Below are positions 31,898-32,500 of a DNA stretch of 32,500 nucleotides, piece by piece; the first letter of the stretch is position 1; every line of letters starts with the position of its first letter. The stretch spans positions 44,764 through 77,263 of the forward strand of contig NW_014577159.1 in the NCBI RefSeq assembly GCF_000485595.1, written 5' to 3'. This DNA comes from Priapulus caudatus. Taxonomy: Eukaryota > Priapulida > Priapulimorpha > Priapulimorphida > Priapulidae. Below the pieces are notes generated by a model. The model saw only the letters and a program-made list of their open reading frames with translations. It made no database searches and was not told where the DNA came from. The translations under genes and the position numbers were made by a program.

Positions 31898-31987
31898 AGA
31901 GAGAGGCAGCGAGAGCACAAGAGAATGAGGCTTAGAGTGAGCAAGACGCGAAAGACTATATACTAGTAATATACGAGCCAGCCACGC

Positions 31988-31989
<2 letters not shown>

Positions 31990-32037
<48 letters not shown>
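31990..32037 (+). repeat. (GA)n microsatellite
   Basis: Clean GA run of about 23 units, separated by roughly 100 bp of mixed DNA from the CT-AT-AG palindrome. The minus-strand Ser/Leu frame over 31811-32065 is a translation of the two tracts. Confidence 0.96.
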
Positions 32038-32040
<3 letters not shown>

Positions 32041-32130
32041 TGTTAACTATGTTCGTTTCTGACATCGGTCGCCAGGTCTTGGGCGAATGCTAGCCGACAT
32101 TTTCGTCGCTAAGTTTCGGCATCGCCGTGC

Positions 32131-32161
32131 TATAAAAGCATCGTGAAACTAACGACTCACT
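32131..32161 (+). promoter_or_regulatory. Candidate core promoter: TATA box plus initiator-like site
   Basis: TATAAAAG at 32131-32138 is followed at the standard distance by CTCACTG, whose A at 32159 sits 28 bp downstream of the first T. The first ATG after that is at 32182 and opens a 29-codon frame ending at 32271, which could be a small upstream frame. It is the best TATA/initiator pair I noticed in the window; chance occurrence in 32 kb is still possible. Confidence 0.35.
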
Positions 32162-32341
32162 GTCGCTCACTGTGCGGCAGGATGTCTATGATGAATGATG
32201 CAGCGAGCCGAATATGTCGCCAACATCGGCCGTCGGTTACTCTACGAAACGACAAGTCGTTGATTGATTAACCTGTCCGCCTACACGACGCAAACACGAC
32301 GCCTAGTGTCGCGTGTCGCACTTGCGAGTTCCCTGCCGCGA

Positions 32342-32402
32342 CGCATGCGCGACGATGCGAGCACTGCGCATGCGCGGCTATGCGAACACGACGCATGCGC
32401 GG
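32342..32402. promoter_or_regulatory. Cluster of three NRF1-like CGCATGCGCG sites
   Basis: CGCATGCGCG occurs at 32342-32351, within TGCGCATGCGCG at 32365-32376, and at 32392-32401, about 25 bp apart. The middle copy fits the palindromic NRF1 consensus exactly, and the outer two match with an A in place of the first G of the left half. Such sites are common in CpG-rich animal promoters. Placed 180-240 bp after the TATA box, they may belong to the same promoter or to a gene beginning past the window. The plus-strand frame crossing them (32264-32497) is Arg-rich and unrecognised. Confidence 0.4.
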
Positions 32403-32500
32403 TGAAGCGAGTGCTCGTAGGGCACAAAGGAAGAAGGGGGGAGAATCGTAGAGGACTCGTTCGCGGAGAGAATCGCCGTCTTATTTACCCGCGATAGTCA

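Overview
The window looks like nuclear DNA of an invertebrate animal, mostly intergenic or intronic. The evidence is: dense dinucleotide and tetranucleotide microsatellites; a tRNA-headed SINE with intact target-site duplications; a decayed non-LTR retrotransposon of the jockey-like type; a MITE-like element; a degenerate CCTAA/CCCTAA telomere-like tract; and GT-AG splice-like signals rather than operons or ribosome binding sites. The SINE body resembles the broadly distributed invertebrate type I remember as MetaSINE-like, so a phylum cannot be assigned from this window. I found no complete protein-coding gene that I can identify.

Layout. 1-1.45 kb: possible small minus-strand exons and one unidentified minus-strand frame, interrupted by the telomere-like tract. 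1.46-3.2 kb: GT/GA tracts and the first copy of a ~100 bp dispersed repeat (second copy at 5.49 kb). 4.6-5.45 kb: GC-richer DNA with no identifiable gene. 5.6-5.9 kb: an unusual CTAG/ACTAGT-rich tract. 7.4-9.1 kb: two diverged direct copies, about 1.24 kb apart, of a ~450 bp sequence. The first copy carries an open frame with weak resemblance to an AFG1-like ATPase; the second is broken. 9.65-9.96 kb: a CA tract with a pure (CG)10 run. 10.6-17.8 kb: several CT-rich/AT-rich compound tracts with scrambled, GC-rich borders, plus a TCTA array. 18.8 kb: a C-rich block with G-quadruplex potential on the minus strand. 19.95-20.5 kb: a cluster of three foldbacks sharing the octamer ATCAGGAG or a one-base variant. 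20.7-21.0 kb: MITE-like element. 22.6-23.0 kb: TA/TG/TC compound microsatellite. 23.55-23.87 kb: SINE. 25.2-25.9 kb: three unrelated short tandem repeats. 26.2-26.7 kb: GA/GT tract. 28.4-28.8 kb: octamer tandem and CT/AT tract. 28.9-29.7 kb: 5'-truncated non-LTR reverse transcriptase remnant (minus strand). 31.8-32.04 kb: a perfect CT-AT-AG palindrome and a GA tract. 32.1-32.4 kb: the best promoter-like stretch, with a TATA box, an initiator-like site and three CGCATGCGCG motifs.

Nothing here forms a pathway or operon. The biology visible is genome dynamics: retroposition, foldback formation, local duplication and microsatellite growth. The most useful items are the SINE with perfect duplications, the foldback cluster, the paired 7.4/8.6 kb repeats, and the promoter-like right end.
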